Assembly (NCBI GenBank): GCA_027922465.2
Contig: BQMF02000500.1
Coordinates: 1-64,000 of the forward strand
From: Turritopsis dohrnii
Taxonomy: Eukaryota; Cnidaria; Hydrozoa; Anthoathecata; Oceaniidae
Direction of reading: 5' to 3'
Length of the DNA stretch: 64,000 nucleotides
The notes beneath the pieces are model-generated. The model was not told where the DNA came from, searched no databases, and saw only the letters and a list, made by a program, of their open reading frames with translations. Made by a program: the position numbers and the translations under genes. Below are positions 1 to 11,404 of the stretch, piece after piece. Position 1 is the first letter of the stretch; the number at the start of each line of letters is the position of its first letter.

Positions 1-760
1 TGCAAAATTTTGAAGAGCGTAATTGGAATACACATTCCAAAATGACAACAATTGTCTTTTTTCTTCTAAATAGATTTCCTGGCACTCAACAAACATGTTT
101 TTGCTTTCTAGGGGTTCTATGATGATTGAATTTTTATAATCCGGTTCGAAGAGCACTTTCGGAAGGAGAATTCCAACTGAAAACTGAGTAAGAATAAAAA
201 CCTAGATATTAAAACTAGTAGTCATATGAATGCACGAGTGAGTTAAAATTAGTATCTCCTTCGAATTTCAAGTTACCTTTTTAGTAATTTATGAATTCAA
301 AGGGTGATGGGGCATAAAAGGAAGACAGATTCCATATTAAATCAAACCTAACAACTTTATATATTATGATTAACATTTCAATGAAGCGCTTTCGACATTT
401 AAAATAATCCAACGTATAATAGAACAAGCTAGGAACAAATATAAACAGAAAAATCAAACTCAAGAGCAAAAATGGAAGAAAAATTCCATTTAGAGTGATA
501 AAAGGTTATTTGCGAAATTTTTACCTTGCAACCACAGTTTTCCAATTCAAGTTAATGAAGAAAATTTGAGAAAAAAAGGAAGGACTGTGATGTTTGCCTT
601 ACTCTTTTAAAATCTAATGTAATAGTTCATTATCAGAGCCGTCTAGGAATGGATATTCCAAAAAATTTGGAATGGAATGGATATTCCAAGAATTTTGAAA
701 ATTCCATTCCTAAAAGGATTTTTCTAAATATTTGAGATAGCTTTTCTAATCACACAGAAT
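1..760. other. AT-rich stretch without a gene
   Basis: I see no supportable gene here. It contains several GGAATATTCC-like near-palindromes (about 25, 650 and 680) of the kind that recur in the satellite-like stretch to the right, so it may be a more eroded part of the same repeat. Confidence 0.4.
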
Positions 761-763
761 TAA

Positions 764-1145
764 ATACAGCTGTTTCAATGGACAAATCGTCGTTAAACTC
801 CACGTATGCATCGAAAACTTCATCTGGAGAAAATACAATTTTAGTGGGCAGTAGTTGAAATTTTCTGATGTTCAAGTTGATGATTGTAATGAAGAAGATG
901 TTGATGATGATATTGAGAAGACGGAACAAATCTATAACTTTGTTGATACACCTTCGTACATTTCGTTATTTTCTGGTTGTTCCAATGAACCTTTATACTT
1001 TGTAAAAGTTGAAGAGAAAGGAATTGCACTTGAGGAAATGTCTGATCCTTACGGTCATTATATTACTTCTGGAGAAAAGTATTTTAAAGGATACTACATG
1101 AAGTTGATTCGATCAAGGAATGCCCGCAGAAAGAAATTTCATTAG
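764..1145 (+). pseudogene. C-terminal relic of a repeat-derived gene
   Basis: Two reading frames join into what looks like one decayed coding piece. The first (about 764-858) is Ser/Thr-rich and ends in a stop. The second (855-1145) begins with an acidic run (VDDCNEEDVDDDIE) and continues with FVKVEEKGIAL, DPYGHYI and a basic end RSRNARRKKF. The amino-acid composition is coding-like, not random AT-rich translation. The block 'xYFVKVxxxGIA...DPYGHxI..G...GYY' reminds me of C-termini of repeat-derived genes that are abundant in cnidarians and molluscs; this is from memory, not a search. A frame change near 855 and the lack of an upstream body argue for a pseudogene. It could instead be the last exon of a spliced gene. 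Confidence 0.4.
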
Positions 1146-2010
1146 AAAATCTTCCAAAAGTGCTCTATCTTTTTCATTTAAGTTTTATCTCATTTCTAAA
1201 TACCGGCACGCAGGTATATTCATTACATTATAGTATGTTTCTACGGGAAAAGACTGTGTTTCCTGGATAATAAAAATATCATAGAAGCTTATACTTTTTT
1301 TCGTTTCAATAACTCACAAAGAAGTACTTTTTGTATATGGAATAATCCATTCCGTAAGTGCTCGCAGATTCCTAATTTTCTTCAAATTAATGGTAGGACT
1401 TATTTCTTCTTTGACTGCTCATGTTCTTTTATTTAAAATACACGAGGGTGTAGATTTTATTTTCCATTCAGTGTTAATATGCAGTGACTGTGGAATATTC
1501 CTTCCATAATTGCTCTTGAAAATTTAGAATTGTTTACATAAATGTTCTTTTATTGTATTGGCATTGAATAAGTGTTTTTAACCTTATTGAATACCCCTCT
1601 TTTACCGTTTTTATAGTACTATTGATTTTTGTTACTTTCAATATGCAACCTAATTTTAATGGAATATTCCATTCCAGAAAAGCTCTAAAGAACGTTTATA
1701 AGTATTTTTTACAGTTATTGCACCTTTTAAAAGTTAAATTTTTGTACTTTTCAAATATGATCCATAAAAGCATATACAGGAGCGTTGATTTAAGATGCCT
1801 CCTATTTTTTCTTTAAAATGGAATATCTCTTCCTAAAGTGCTCATTTAACAAACTTTTCAATTTTAATGAATTCTTTCATACGTGCTCTTTACGGCAGAA
1901 AATTTTCATATTATCGCTTATTGATTATCGCTCATGGAGTTTTTCTGCCAATCCCAAAATGGAATGCTTCTTCCAAAAGTGTCTCCTAACTTTGGAGGGT
2001 TGTAAGTAAC
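1143..2010. repeat. degenerate satellite, period about 155-170 bp
   Basis: A composite motif, roughly GGAATATTCCWTTCC followed by AAGTGCTC, recurs near 1150, 1340, 1495, 1665, 1822 and 1965, so the spacing is about 150-190 bp. Sequence between the motifs is strongly diverged. An inverted copy of the same motif (GAGCACTTTCGGAAGGA) lies near 150. This looks like an old tandem repeat, not a gene. Confidence 0.5.
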
Positions 2011-2889
2011 GTTGCAATCATTGTTTTAGCTCGAAAAAGCAAATTTGAAATATTCAATCCTATTCCAACCAGTTGAGTCAAATTATAAAATTATATAAGA
2101 TTTGGATATTCCAATATTGTTCCTCAAATTCAAAAGGTGAAAAAGTGCAATTTGGGACAGTCTAAAAAAAACACTGACTTACAAATGTTGTGACTGGAGC
2201 CTCAATGCAACTCATCTCGTGACTTTGATCATAATGCGAGACAGTTCTAAAACGATTTTGTGTTGAGTGTTGAGCAGCCTTTAGGCTTCCTAAAAAACTG
2301 GCTTTGTCGAAATATTTAAGCATATAAGTATTCCAGTTATCAGGTCCCAAATCAACCAAAACATTTTTTTTTTGGATAAAAATTTGTTTTCGTTTCCGTT
2401 GTTAATGCATAGCTTGCTGTGTGTACAAATTGAAATGCTTGAGCGTGGGGGCATTTTTAGCTAAAGCTACATGCTAGTTTTAATATAGATATAGATAGAG
2501 ACTTATTTATTTATTATTTATTACTTAGTGATTGACAGTCGCCAGGAGAGTCAATTTGATTTTCTGAAGTAAATTTTGTCTTGATTGTTATCTTAATGAT
2601 AATGTATAAAATGATCAGCCTGAAACTTAGAAATAGCTATAAGAAAAAATGGCGGCTTACACTCAGTTTTCCATGTATTTGTCTGTCATAAAACTTCAAT
2701 TAACCTAATGGCTAGTTAAATTATTAAAGTAAAGTTCGTTTGACAAAACTTAAATTAGAAAGATGATTTGTTCTGGCGGCTGACAGTCTTTAAAAGTCAC
2801 AAACTATTAACAAAATATAATATGAACGTACATGCAAACTATAAAATTATAAAATATTAACAATGAACCACTAAACTCTGTAAATCTAA

Positions 2890-3400
2890 AATAGCTTACT
2901 TGAAAATAAAGTAAGCCGCCAAATGGCGCTTTTACAAAATTTTGATTTGAAATTAATAACCAGACATACAGTAGAACAACATATCTAAATCCCAACCCAG
3001 AAAAGTGAACATATTGGGCATACCCTTATATGGATTGAGCCGCCATTCTGCTCACTTAAGGAATGTCAGCCGCCACCTCACTCTTTCATTGCATATGATA
3101 AAGAATTTTTAATCATTCTGCTAATAAAAAATTTCAAAACAAATTGCTTTAGAACATTTATAGCTAATTCTTATAAGTTTGTTATCATTATAGCAAATTT
3201 TAGCATCTATATCATCTACTTTTAATGAAGCATGCCACCAAATGGCTTTTTTTCTAGATTTTGATTTACAATTAGTGACTAGACATAAAGGATAACACAT
3301 GCATATCCCAGCCCTGAAAATTGAGTACATTGCTCACATCGCTTTTTAATAGCATAAAGCCGCCATTCTGCTCACTTATGGAGAGATCAGTCGCCATCAA
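2890..3400. repeat. two diverged tandem copies, about 330-bp period
   Basis: The segment 2890-3070 and the segment 3220-3400 share the same order of short blocks: a GCCACCAAATGGC-like block, a CCAGACATA/CTAGACATA block, then GCCGCCATTCTGCTCACTTA followed by a CAGCCGCC/CAGTCGCC block. The GCCGCC motifs stand out against the AT-rich background. Confidence 0.5.
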
Positions 3401-5164
3401 ATCAGCCACCAAATCCGTTCACAATTTAAAAGATTGTATCTTATCAATGGGTAAACCACTAGAAAAAACCTATATCACTCTGTACAGAATTTAGTAATCT
3501 TATGAATGATATTAGGGCTTTAAGCAAAAGCAACGGGAACTAGTTTAGAACGAGAACTACGTCACAAAATATTACCGCGCGTGTTCGTGAATGAAGATTC
3601 CCTGAGTTGCTCTCTCTTCGAGAACCGTGTATCAGATAGGAAATGCCACAAATCATAGGTTTATTTTTGACTCGCATCAATAAGGAAATAAGATTATCAG
3701 TTAGTACTATGCTTGCCTGTTTATACACAGCTGGTAGTAACCAGCTTTTACTAATGATGTTCTTTGATACGGACAAAACATGTCTTGCAAAACAAAACAA
3801 GCCGCCAGATGGCGTAAAGATCAGAGCACTGTACTAAGTAACGTCTCACTCAAGTTTGTGAGCTGAAAATGTCTTAAAAGTAGCCTCGTTTCTAAATAAT
3901 CATTAGTAATTAAGAGTGGGAAACTCACATTACATCCTTACTCCGTAATATGAAGGGAAACTTAAATACCAAAACACAACAAAGAGAAAGCTATGTATAA
4001 CCACACGACCATTTTTATTGACTTTTACTATTACTTTCCTTTTACTATTCCTAAAGAATTTGCACGAATTGTTGGATGCGGTCATTTTTTTTCGAGAGTT
4101 TCTCAGTTCGACAGGTAACTACAATTAACTTATTTTAAACCTTGCTTCTTTCTTCACGTCTTCACTTAAGCTATCTCTCTGCACAGTTTTCGTAAGAAGA
4201 TCCTTATATTTTGTTTCTCCAGTTCTTAATGTTATTTTTTTTGGATTCACAGCTTATATCAGATGACTTTTCTTTTAGAATTTTTTTCTTTCAAGTTAGG
4301 TACTGCCAGACATGTGAATGTGTTTACAAACGTAATAACAGATGTGTATAAGTTTTTAAAGACTGGTCCCCACACTGGGCCGACTCCTTGGTCAATAAGT
4401 GAGAAGCAATGAGTCTAATAAATCATAGCAGTAGCTAATGCAAAAAACTATTTTTAGGAATAGAATTATGTTATTAATATCAAAAACAAAAAAATGCAGC
4501 CGAACACCGCAGTGAAGCAGCGGCATTTTGTTAATCGTATGACTTGCACAGTCTTTCTTGTACTTTCATAATACTGACCGGTGATAAACTTAAAAATCAG
4601 AAGCGACGGCGACGACAACCTTTTCTAATAGTCAGCTGGCTAAAGCTGCTGACTAAAAACCAAAAAGATTTTACAAAGCGATTGTCGATAAGGACTCTTG
4701 ATTCACGACTCTTAAGTTCCAAGCCAAAATTCAATGGCGAAATACAGAAAAACTGTTTCTGCCGTGGGTTTTAGCAAGATTGTTACATACTATGTAATTG
4801 AAAACTAATGAGCATATTCTTGTAAATAGCTTAGCTAGGCCAATCCGTAAAAGTAACCGATGTTTATGCGATATTTTGCAATGAAAATCATTTCTGGAGT
4901 AGATAATAAAACCATTTCACCAGTTTTTATCTAGTTCTGAATATAGGTCTATTTCAAGTCAGATTTTGGTTAGATAAGGTCTGATAAAGTTTGATGAGAT
5001 TGCATGAAGTTTAAGAAGTTCTGAAAGGTCTGGATGTCTGGTAAGTTAGCAGGTTAATCAGACTGATTTGATGAATCGGGCAAGTCCGAAAATGGATATT
5101 TCATGATGCTTTCAACAGACCAAAATAGATAAAACAGAAGATTGTAATTACTGCTACAAGTGAA

Positions 5165-5400
5165 TAGATCGTTAGGTGAGAATTATTTTGTACTATCTCC
5201 AATTTCTTTAAACTGAGAAAATTAAGTTTTAAATTTCATAACCACACAAAATGTTTAAGAAACCTTTGTATGGAAAGTTACTTGGTATATTTTGAATACA
5301 TCGTATTTGGAGTCCCTGACCAAAAATTATTTCAAATTTGCTAGTACCCACTCTCCTCCAGGGAAAGTTTGCAATTGGAGATAGAACAAAATAGTATCGA
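5165..5400 (-). repeat. dispersed repeat, inverted relative to 10,480-10,745
   Basis: The left border CGTTAGGTGAGAATTATTTTGT is followed by CTATCTCC, and the right border contains GGAGATAGAACAAAATA. The same blocks in opposite orientation end the segment near 10,745. No coding potential seen. Confidence 0.45.
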
Positions 5401-5488
5401 AACAAGTGATATTTACTAGCATGTAGCTTTAGCTAAAAAATGCCCCCGCGCTCAAGCATTCCAATGTGTACACACAGCAAGCTATACA

Positions 5489-5851
5489 TTGCAAGTTATA
5501 ATATTAAGACGACGAAACGTGAATTGATCAAAAGAAGACACATTCAGGTTTGACACGTTCATGTATTACAAAGCTTTCGGCTGACAACAGCCATCTTCAG
5601 TGCGAGTACATACAGAAATGAAATATTTTTTAAACAAACGCCTTTTATAACAATTATCAAAAAATAAAATATTACCTAATAAGGTAAATCAAATGTCAGT
5701 ATGCTGCGATTACGCAAGCACTCCCCAGACGATTGATTAACCGAACTTATCGAATAAATACAATGGAGCAGAAGAGATATTTTTGTTGAGAATAGGTTTT
5801 TTTTTATAGATCATTAAGCTCTCTTTTATTTCAAGAAGATAGTTACTACGT
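5489..5851. mobile_element. short retroelement-like insertion with 12-bp target duplication
   Basis: GCAAGCTATACA occurs immediately before (5477-5488) and after (5852-5863) this 363-bp segment, and removing it restores the right inverted-repeat arm so that it matches the left arm at about 2370-2410. The interior includes AAAGCTTTCGGCTGACAACA followed by GCCATCTTCAGTG, a sequence type I associate with Penelope-like terminal repeats. A similar block (AAAGCTTTTCGGACTATG) occurs near 46,570. A 12-bp duplication suits a target-primed retroelement more than a cut-and-paste transposon. Confidence 0.6.
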
Positions 5852-5993
5852 GCAAGCTATACAACGGAAACAAAAACAAATTTTTGTCCGAAAACTCAAA
5901 AAAATTCTGATGAATGTTTTTGCAAATCTTTACACAGAAACAAATATATACATTTAAACTTTTGTTAACATTGTATAAACTAAACACAATAAA

Positions 5994-7843
5994 AACAAGA
6001 TTCGCAAAAATGCGACTATATATTTCCCCAAGATTGCAAGCATTTTATCAATTATTGTGTGTACATTGATAACCATGAGAAAAATGATTAAATGATTAAA
6101 ATAATTACAGTATAAATACCATCAACCTGATACTCAGATTGAATTTAATACCACAAAAAAACTTACTTTGAACTTATTATGATATGAAGTTGTTCACGGC
6201 CAAATGATAAGGTTTCTCTTAAAATTTTTTGCTGAGGAGTTCAAAAGTGACTGAGAAGTTACTATGGACACGTAGCTAAAATGCGACTAATATTTCCCCT
6301 TAAACAACTGCATATCAACAACCCCATCAATGTGTAAGACAATTTCATCATAACATAATATGTATGATCTTTATTGTTGCAGAAGCTATCCTTTATACCA
6401 TAAAATCACGGTAAACAATGTAATTTGAGAGAACACTTGCTTTTTGTAACTTGGATAAAATTATCTTACAACATTATACAATCAAATTTGTATACAGGTT
6501 TTCTGTACAAAAGAAGAAAAGAAAATTGTTAAACCTAATTTTGATACCACAGTATACTTTCGGGTAGACATATATAAGCAAATAACTATCAAAAGTAATC
6601 AAAATCTCTACTAACAAATATTACGTGTAACATTTCAAATTAGGACAGAGTAGTTATTTTCAAAATAAAGGATGGGCTTAAAGTGACAATTTATAAAACT
6701 AAATTCAAGTATCCAGAATAAACATCTATGTTCAAAAAAATATGTTCACACTCATTGTTTGTGGTAAAAACGACCTTCATATATAAATCCCAAATGGAAA
6801 AAAAATTTTGGTAGTGAAAATACATATTCATAACCAAATCACCACATAGCTGAAAGTAGAAGTTCCTGTTCCGGCTTGATTTATTTTACAGACTGTCATT
6901 TGTATTGTGCTTTGATTTACGCTCGTTGTTCGTACAGGAAAATTGACAGTATATAAATTTTGCAAAATAAAATATGACATACAGTATGTATCAAAACAGT
7001 ATACGTGACCATGGAATTCATCCATAGTAAACTATGTTTCTGTTGTAGGATTAAATGACTATCCAGGGAAGCACACTCGACCAGATTCTTTCAAGTTATT
7101 ATGTGTCTCAATCCTGTGTGTTTTAAAATATTATACGTAATTGGTTTTCTGAACTTCTTATTGCATATACGACATCACGTTTTTACTTGCTGTTTTTGTA
7201 TGTACTTTTTGAATTATCAAACTGATTGAACTGGTTGTTCTCCACATGAAATGGGTTTCCTTTATGGCTGGTACATCGTGATTTCAGTTCAGTTGGGCTA
7301 CATTATATATCAGGATGTAAAATAAAAATAAATCTTCAGCCTGGCTATTGATAATGAATTTTCACCTTTGCACTGAAACCACAGCTTCAATGGTTTGCTG
7401 TTCGAAGCAAATTAATTACCAATCTTCATAACATTGTTATCAACAAAAACAAAACATCATTGACCATTGATATATATATCAATTCTTTCTGGTTTTTACG
7501 CGTTCATTTCATTCAAAGTTTTTACAAAGCTTTTTAAGACAACACTGAACTAAAACGATTCATTTCCATCATTTAACATCATTTAACGTTTCATCTATTG
7601 AATCATTTTAAAAGCTACCAGAAAAAAAGCAAAAATCTTCCACTGCACTGACTGAAAAAAATGGCGTGCTGTAGACTAGCCTCTATTCTTATCTAGTTTG
7701 GCTAGGCGAAAATTCAATACCGAACCGCGGCTATAAAAGTGAACAGAGAAGAAGGAGAAGAAGAAGGAGAAGGAAAATGCCGATTTTAACATATATTTCG
7801 CCCTACGGGGAAATATATAACAAGAAGAATTGTGAGCATGATC
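5994..7843 (-). mobile_element. repeat family R2, copy A (Helentron-like non-autonomous element)
   Basis: This 1.85-kb segment matches 47,569-50,029 along its length apart from one insertion in the latter. Its low-coordinate end is CAAGATTCGCAAAAATGCGA, a short hairpin (TCGCA-TGCGA) next to CAAGA. Its high-coordinate end is a palindrome around CGCCCTACGGGG with arms ATATATTT and AAATATAT. The block TATATATTTCCCC occurs near both ends. On the minus strand the element would end in a hairpin followed by TCTTG, as do the Helentron units at 25.9-39 kb, so I infer a non-autonomous Helentron relative. No coding region seen. Confidence 0.55.
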
Positions 7844-8724
7844 ATTTCGAAATGGGAGATCAGATTTGAAAACTCCTTGACGGATGGTCTTCACGGTTTT
7901 TCACTTACGTTGTAATTGAGTTAAACTTTCTTTAGGATAACTTTTTTTTTATTGATGCTAATGTACCTTTCAAAAAGTGTAATAAAGGCTTAACAAGTAA
8001 TATCAGAAAGTATTTGCTTCAAACAAAAGAAATGTGTGAACTGAAACCATGGATACGTATTTTATAATCAAAACAAGATTTGTTAAAGGAATTCTGAAAG
8101 AGCCAAAAGAAAAAAAACAAACTTTTTAAAAAAAAATCAAAGCAAAAAATCCATTAGAAATCTGCGTTTTAAACTTTGATTCAAAACAAAAAGTAGCCAA
8201 TGTTTATAAAAAAAACAACAAGAAAATGTAAAAAGCTTTTACTGATCATGATCACACACTAGTATGATTAGGTTTGGCGCGAGGAGGACAGCTAAAATAG
8301 AAAAACACGAAGAAAGACAATTTGTAATATAGCTTTCTTGCATACACAGAAATCCAATTAAAATCTTTGCCAAAAATTAGTGCGTTGAACAAAGTTTATT
8401 GAATGAAATATTTAGAGCTAAAACATATATATACAAAAATAAAATGTATGGTTGGCAAAATTTCAGATTTCAAGCTGTGCTTCAAAATCCTTGTCCTTCA
8501 CTTCACTAAAACAACACAAAAGTAACACGAAAAATGTCCAAGCAATTTTAGCATACGATCTTCCTAAATAACATAGTATAATACAATAATAAATTAGGAA
8601 AGAGATACGAAAAAACATTCTATCTCTCCCAGTTACAGTACCATGCTTTGAAACGGAAAAAAAGCAAAGTCAGCTAATAATTGTATTCCACCGTGTAACG
8701 TCAACACGAAAGTTGGAAGATGAA

Positions 8725-8757
<33 letters not shown>

Positions 8758-8883
8758 AATCGGAAACTGACATTCGCCTATCTCGTGAAACTACTATGCC
8801 TCCTCGCTCGCTTACGCTCGCTGCGGGGGCAATTAAAATTATTTTGTTTTAACTCCATGCTCTTCTTGCAAATTCATCTTTAA
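7844..8883. other. intergenic, low-complexity patches
   Basis: No gene is supported. The stretch contains one eroded copy of the TTTCTTGC-hairpin-GCAGAAATCC module (about 8325-8352) that is better preserved at 28.6 and 39.0 kb, a (GAT)n tract, and a G+C-rich patch at 8798-8830. Confidence 0.5.
8717..8753. repeat. (GAT)n microsatellite
   Basis: About ten consecutive GAT/ATG units interrupted only at the left edge. Confidence 0.9.
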
Positions 8884-9568
8884 AGGCGGATTTCCACTAG
8901 GCGAACTTTTTCGCGCGACGCGAACTTTTTTGCCGCTAAGCATGCGTAGTAGCATTATTGCGTAATGTTGAGAATCATTCTGCGATCGACTTCGACGAAA
9001 AAAAAAGTAGAATTCATTTCAACTTTTTCGCTTCGAAAATGTTCGCTAACCAATGAAAGCGTTATTAATTTGCTAGTTCAGCATTAAAGAAATAAATTTA
9101 TTCACAATAATCAAAGTGGCAGCAGAACATGTGTCACAGTCACAAAGTTTTCTACAGCAATTACATGGAAATGAAAATTACATGCTTCTCAATGGATGGA
9201 TCAATATATGCCAGTCATTCTTCATAAATTGATGGTGTCATTCGAAAATTTTTAAAAAGTATTCCTGGTCATGTAGCATTAACTCTTTCACTAAAAGATG
9301 AAATTCACCTTTTTGCAATCTTTCTTGGTATATGTTACGGACCCTTTTTTGCTTCGATGTTCTGTTATTGTGACAATATTTTAGAATTATGGTCTTTTTT
9401 TAGAAGCAGTAGTTTCTTTACCTTCATGTTTATTTACAAACCAATTTGCATCAGTGCGCGCGCCAAAAGTGTGCGAACGTGTGGAAATCAAATTCTGTTT
9501 GTCGACGAAAATTTCGCATCGAAAAATGTCGCGTCGCGCGAAAAAGTTCGCCTAGTGGAAATCCGCCT
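8884..9568 (-). mobile_element. PIF/Harbinger-type element with transposase relic
   Basis: Inverted termini AGGCGGATTTCCACTAGGCG at both ends are flanked by the 3-bp duplication TAA (8881-8883 and 9569-9571), as expected for PIF/Harbinger transposons. On the minus strand, about 9355-9170, two adjacent frames encode a piece that reads QERLQKGEFHLLVKEL ... HDQEYFLKIF, then RMTPSIYEE. This matches the N-terminal layout of Harbinger transposases (LVxELRxxDxxxFxxxxRMT). Stops and a frame change show that it is dead. The remainder is non-coding, with dense CG-containing TTCGCG motifs near the ends. Confidence 0.75.
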
Positions 9569-9672
9569 TAACTGACAAAAATATTTTATATGGTACGAAA
9601 AAAATCAATTTTCCTTTATGTTGCTTCTGTGTATAACTTCTGTGTATAACACTTGGAGTTGCCAGCACTACA

Positions 9673-10044
9673 ATGTCAATGTTGGGAAGAAATCTTAAGG
9701 ATGATCCTGCTATTAAAAATGTTATACTTTGGTTTGACTCGTGCAAAGTTTATTTTTCGACAGAGATAGTTATAATCGAACAGAGGTTTTGTGAACCTAG
9801 TTCTTCCAGCATTCAAGAAGTTGATAATCTTCATAGTCAAATTGACAAGGTCTTCTCTCCAGTCGAGATATTTTCTGCACTTGGGTTGGTGCAAATGCTA
9901 CCAAATGCGAATCAAAAACATTCGTTCATGGTAATACAAGTGCAATCAGCCAGCATTAAGTACATCAAATTCATCGACCCTTTTAAACAGGCTAAACTGA
10001 CCAAGAGTCAACAAACCAGAAAGTCTACCCAAAAATCTCCATAA
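9673..10044 (+). pseudogene. relic of a DDE-type repeat-derived gene (DUF7869-like)
   Basis: The 123-residue frame contains KNVILWFDSC, RFCEPSSSSIQEVDNLHSQI and KHSFMVIQVQ. I recognise the pattern 'W-x-D-[NS]-C ... [KR]-[FY]-x-E-P-G-H-(x)n-D-x-x-H-x-x-I' of a family of transposon-derived proteins common in aquatic invertebrates; here the GH of EPGH has become SS. The piece is internal: no domain precedes it, and after the stop at 10,044 more coding-like codons continue in shifted frames to about 10,150. The first Met is arbitrary. The family assignment is from memory; the coding nature of the stretch is fairly secure. Confidence 0.5.
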
Positions 10045-11400
10045 ATCCCGTTTGCAAAAGTTTGGAAAGCTAGCAGATTGATTTCAAAGGCCAAAAAGGA
10101 TGGTCTTGAGAGTATGTTTGCCTATATGCCTCCTATGAATGTTGCTTTTTGTAAAATTACATCAAAGTAAGATAAGTTTGGTACCAATCTATGCAATTTA
10201 TATTTTAAAACTGCGTATTTAAAGATTGCGTTAAATTTTCTAGGGTGAAGGTTGGCTATTTTGTCAATTGATTAATGTCCTTTCTATGTTCTCATGTGAC
10301 TTTTTATATTTGCATGACATTAGTTTTTTGTGATTATATTCAAACTACAGAAAATGACTTCTTTTAAGGCTTTATCAGCATCTTATGATTGATAAATCGC
10401 TTCCACGTTCGCCATTTTGAAAATACAATAAAAAAAAATCTCCACTATTTACAAGATTATCAAAGATCGGTTTCAGGGCAAATCAATAACTTCGTATCAA
10501 CCTGTACATAGAATAAGCCGTATTTGCTTGGCTTTTGGAGATAGAACATAATAATTTTAAGGCGTTATAACGAATATGGAGATAAAACAATATCAGACTG
10601 GCGTTTGAAGGAGATTTTGTGCTTGATTTTGGAAAAAGCTCATGGAGAAAGAACGAAATGATCCTGAAAAGTTTGAAAACAATCGGAGCTCATTTTTTCC
10701 AAAAATGGAGATAGAACAAAATAATTCTCACTTAACGAGATGTTAAATTATCGTGTAAGGATATTCCACACCGTTACCGTTAATAATTTCAGATTTCATC
10801 TTAAGTCGACAGGGTTTTCGGAATAAAATTCCCCAAGTTTTCCCTGGCAATCCTCGACGTTTCCAGGGTTCCAGCAGACAATCTACAGGTCATGGTTAAA
10901 GTAAATACAAACTTGTTCAAATTTATTTTGTTTTAATGATACAGGTGGTCTAAGAGTGTTGTCACTTTAAAAAATAATGAACTGAATGAAAATAGTGAGA
11001 AAATGAAGTCAAAAGTTTTCTACAAAGGAAACTCCACAAGAGTCAATCATGCATGCAATTATGCAGTCAATACAAGCCCAAGATATTAAAGTAAATAAAT
11101 GAGTACATAAGCTGAGACTGAGAATACTGCTAACACATCAGTCATTAGCAATCAAATTTTTTGTCTGGGTACTGAATGACAGTCACATTTTGTTCTTAAT
11201 TGGACAGCTAATTTTCAGGTATTCGTTTTACAGGATACTTTTATTTATCAGATGTTTGTCCTACATATTGTATCCCACAAACTTTACAGGTTAATAAATG
11301 TACCAAACATTTAGAATTACAATCAAACTTATGATTTATGTGATAAACTTTAACTTGAGTCTCTTTAACTTACACAAAAAGTCACAAACTTCCATCTACT
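10045..11400. other. no gene; includes inverted copy of the 5.2-kb repeat
   Basis: The part 10,480-10,745 carries three blocks of GGAGATAGAACA or a close variant, the last followed by AATAATTCTCACTTAACG, the reverse complement of the repeat at 5165-5400. Elsewhere I see nothing that supports a gene. Confidence 0.45.
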
Positions 11401-11404
11401 TTAA

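Larger units (their letters stand above)
2355..5890. mobile_element. element bounded by ~120-bp inverted repeats (unclassified)
   Basis: The left arm (2355-2480) reads outward-in GGATAAAAATTTG ... CATAGCTTGCTGTGTGTAC ... GAGCGTGGGGGCATTTTTAG. Its reverse complement occurs at 5415-5488 and resumes at 5852-5890, the right arm being split by a later insertion. The interior holds a diverged tandem duplication (2890-3400) and no supportable gene between 3400 and 5400. No target duplication is evident and I cannot assign a superfamily. Confidence 0.6.

Noticed and set aside
8798..8830. G+C-rich palindrome as a possible Helitron terminus
   Set aside because: Pairing is imperfect and no CTRR or sibling copy in the window supports it.
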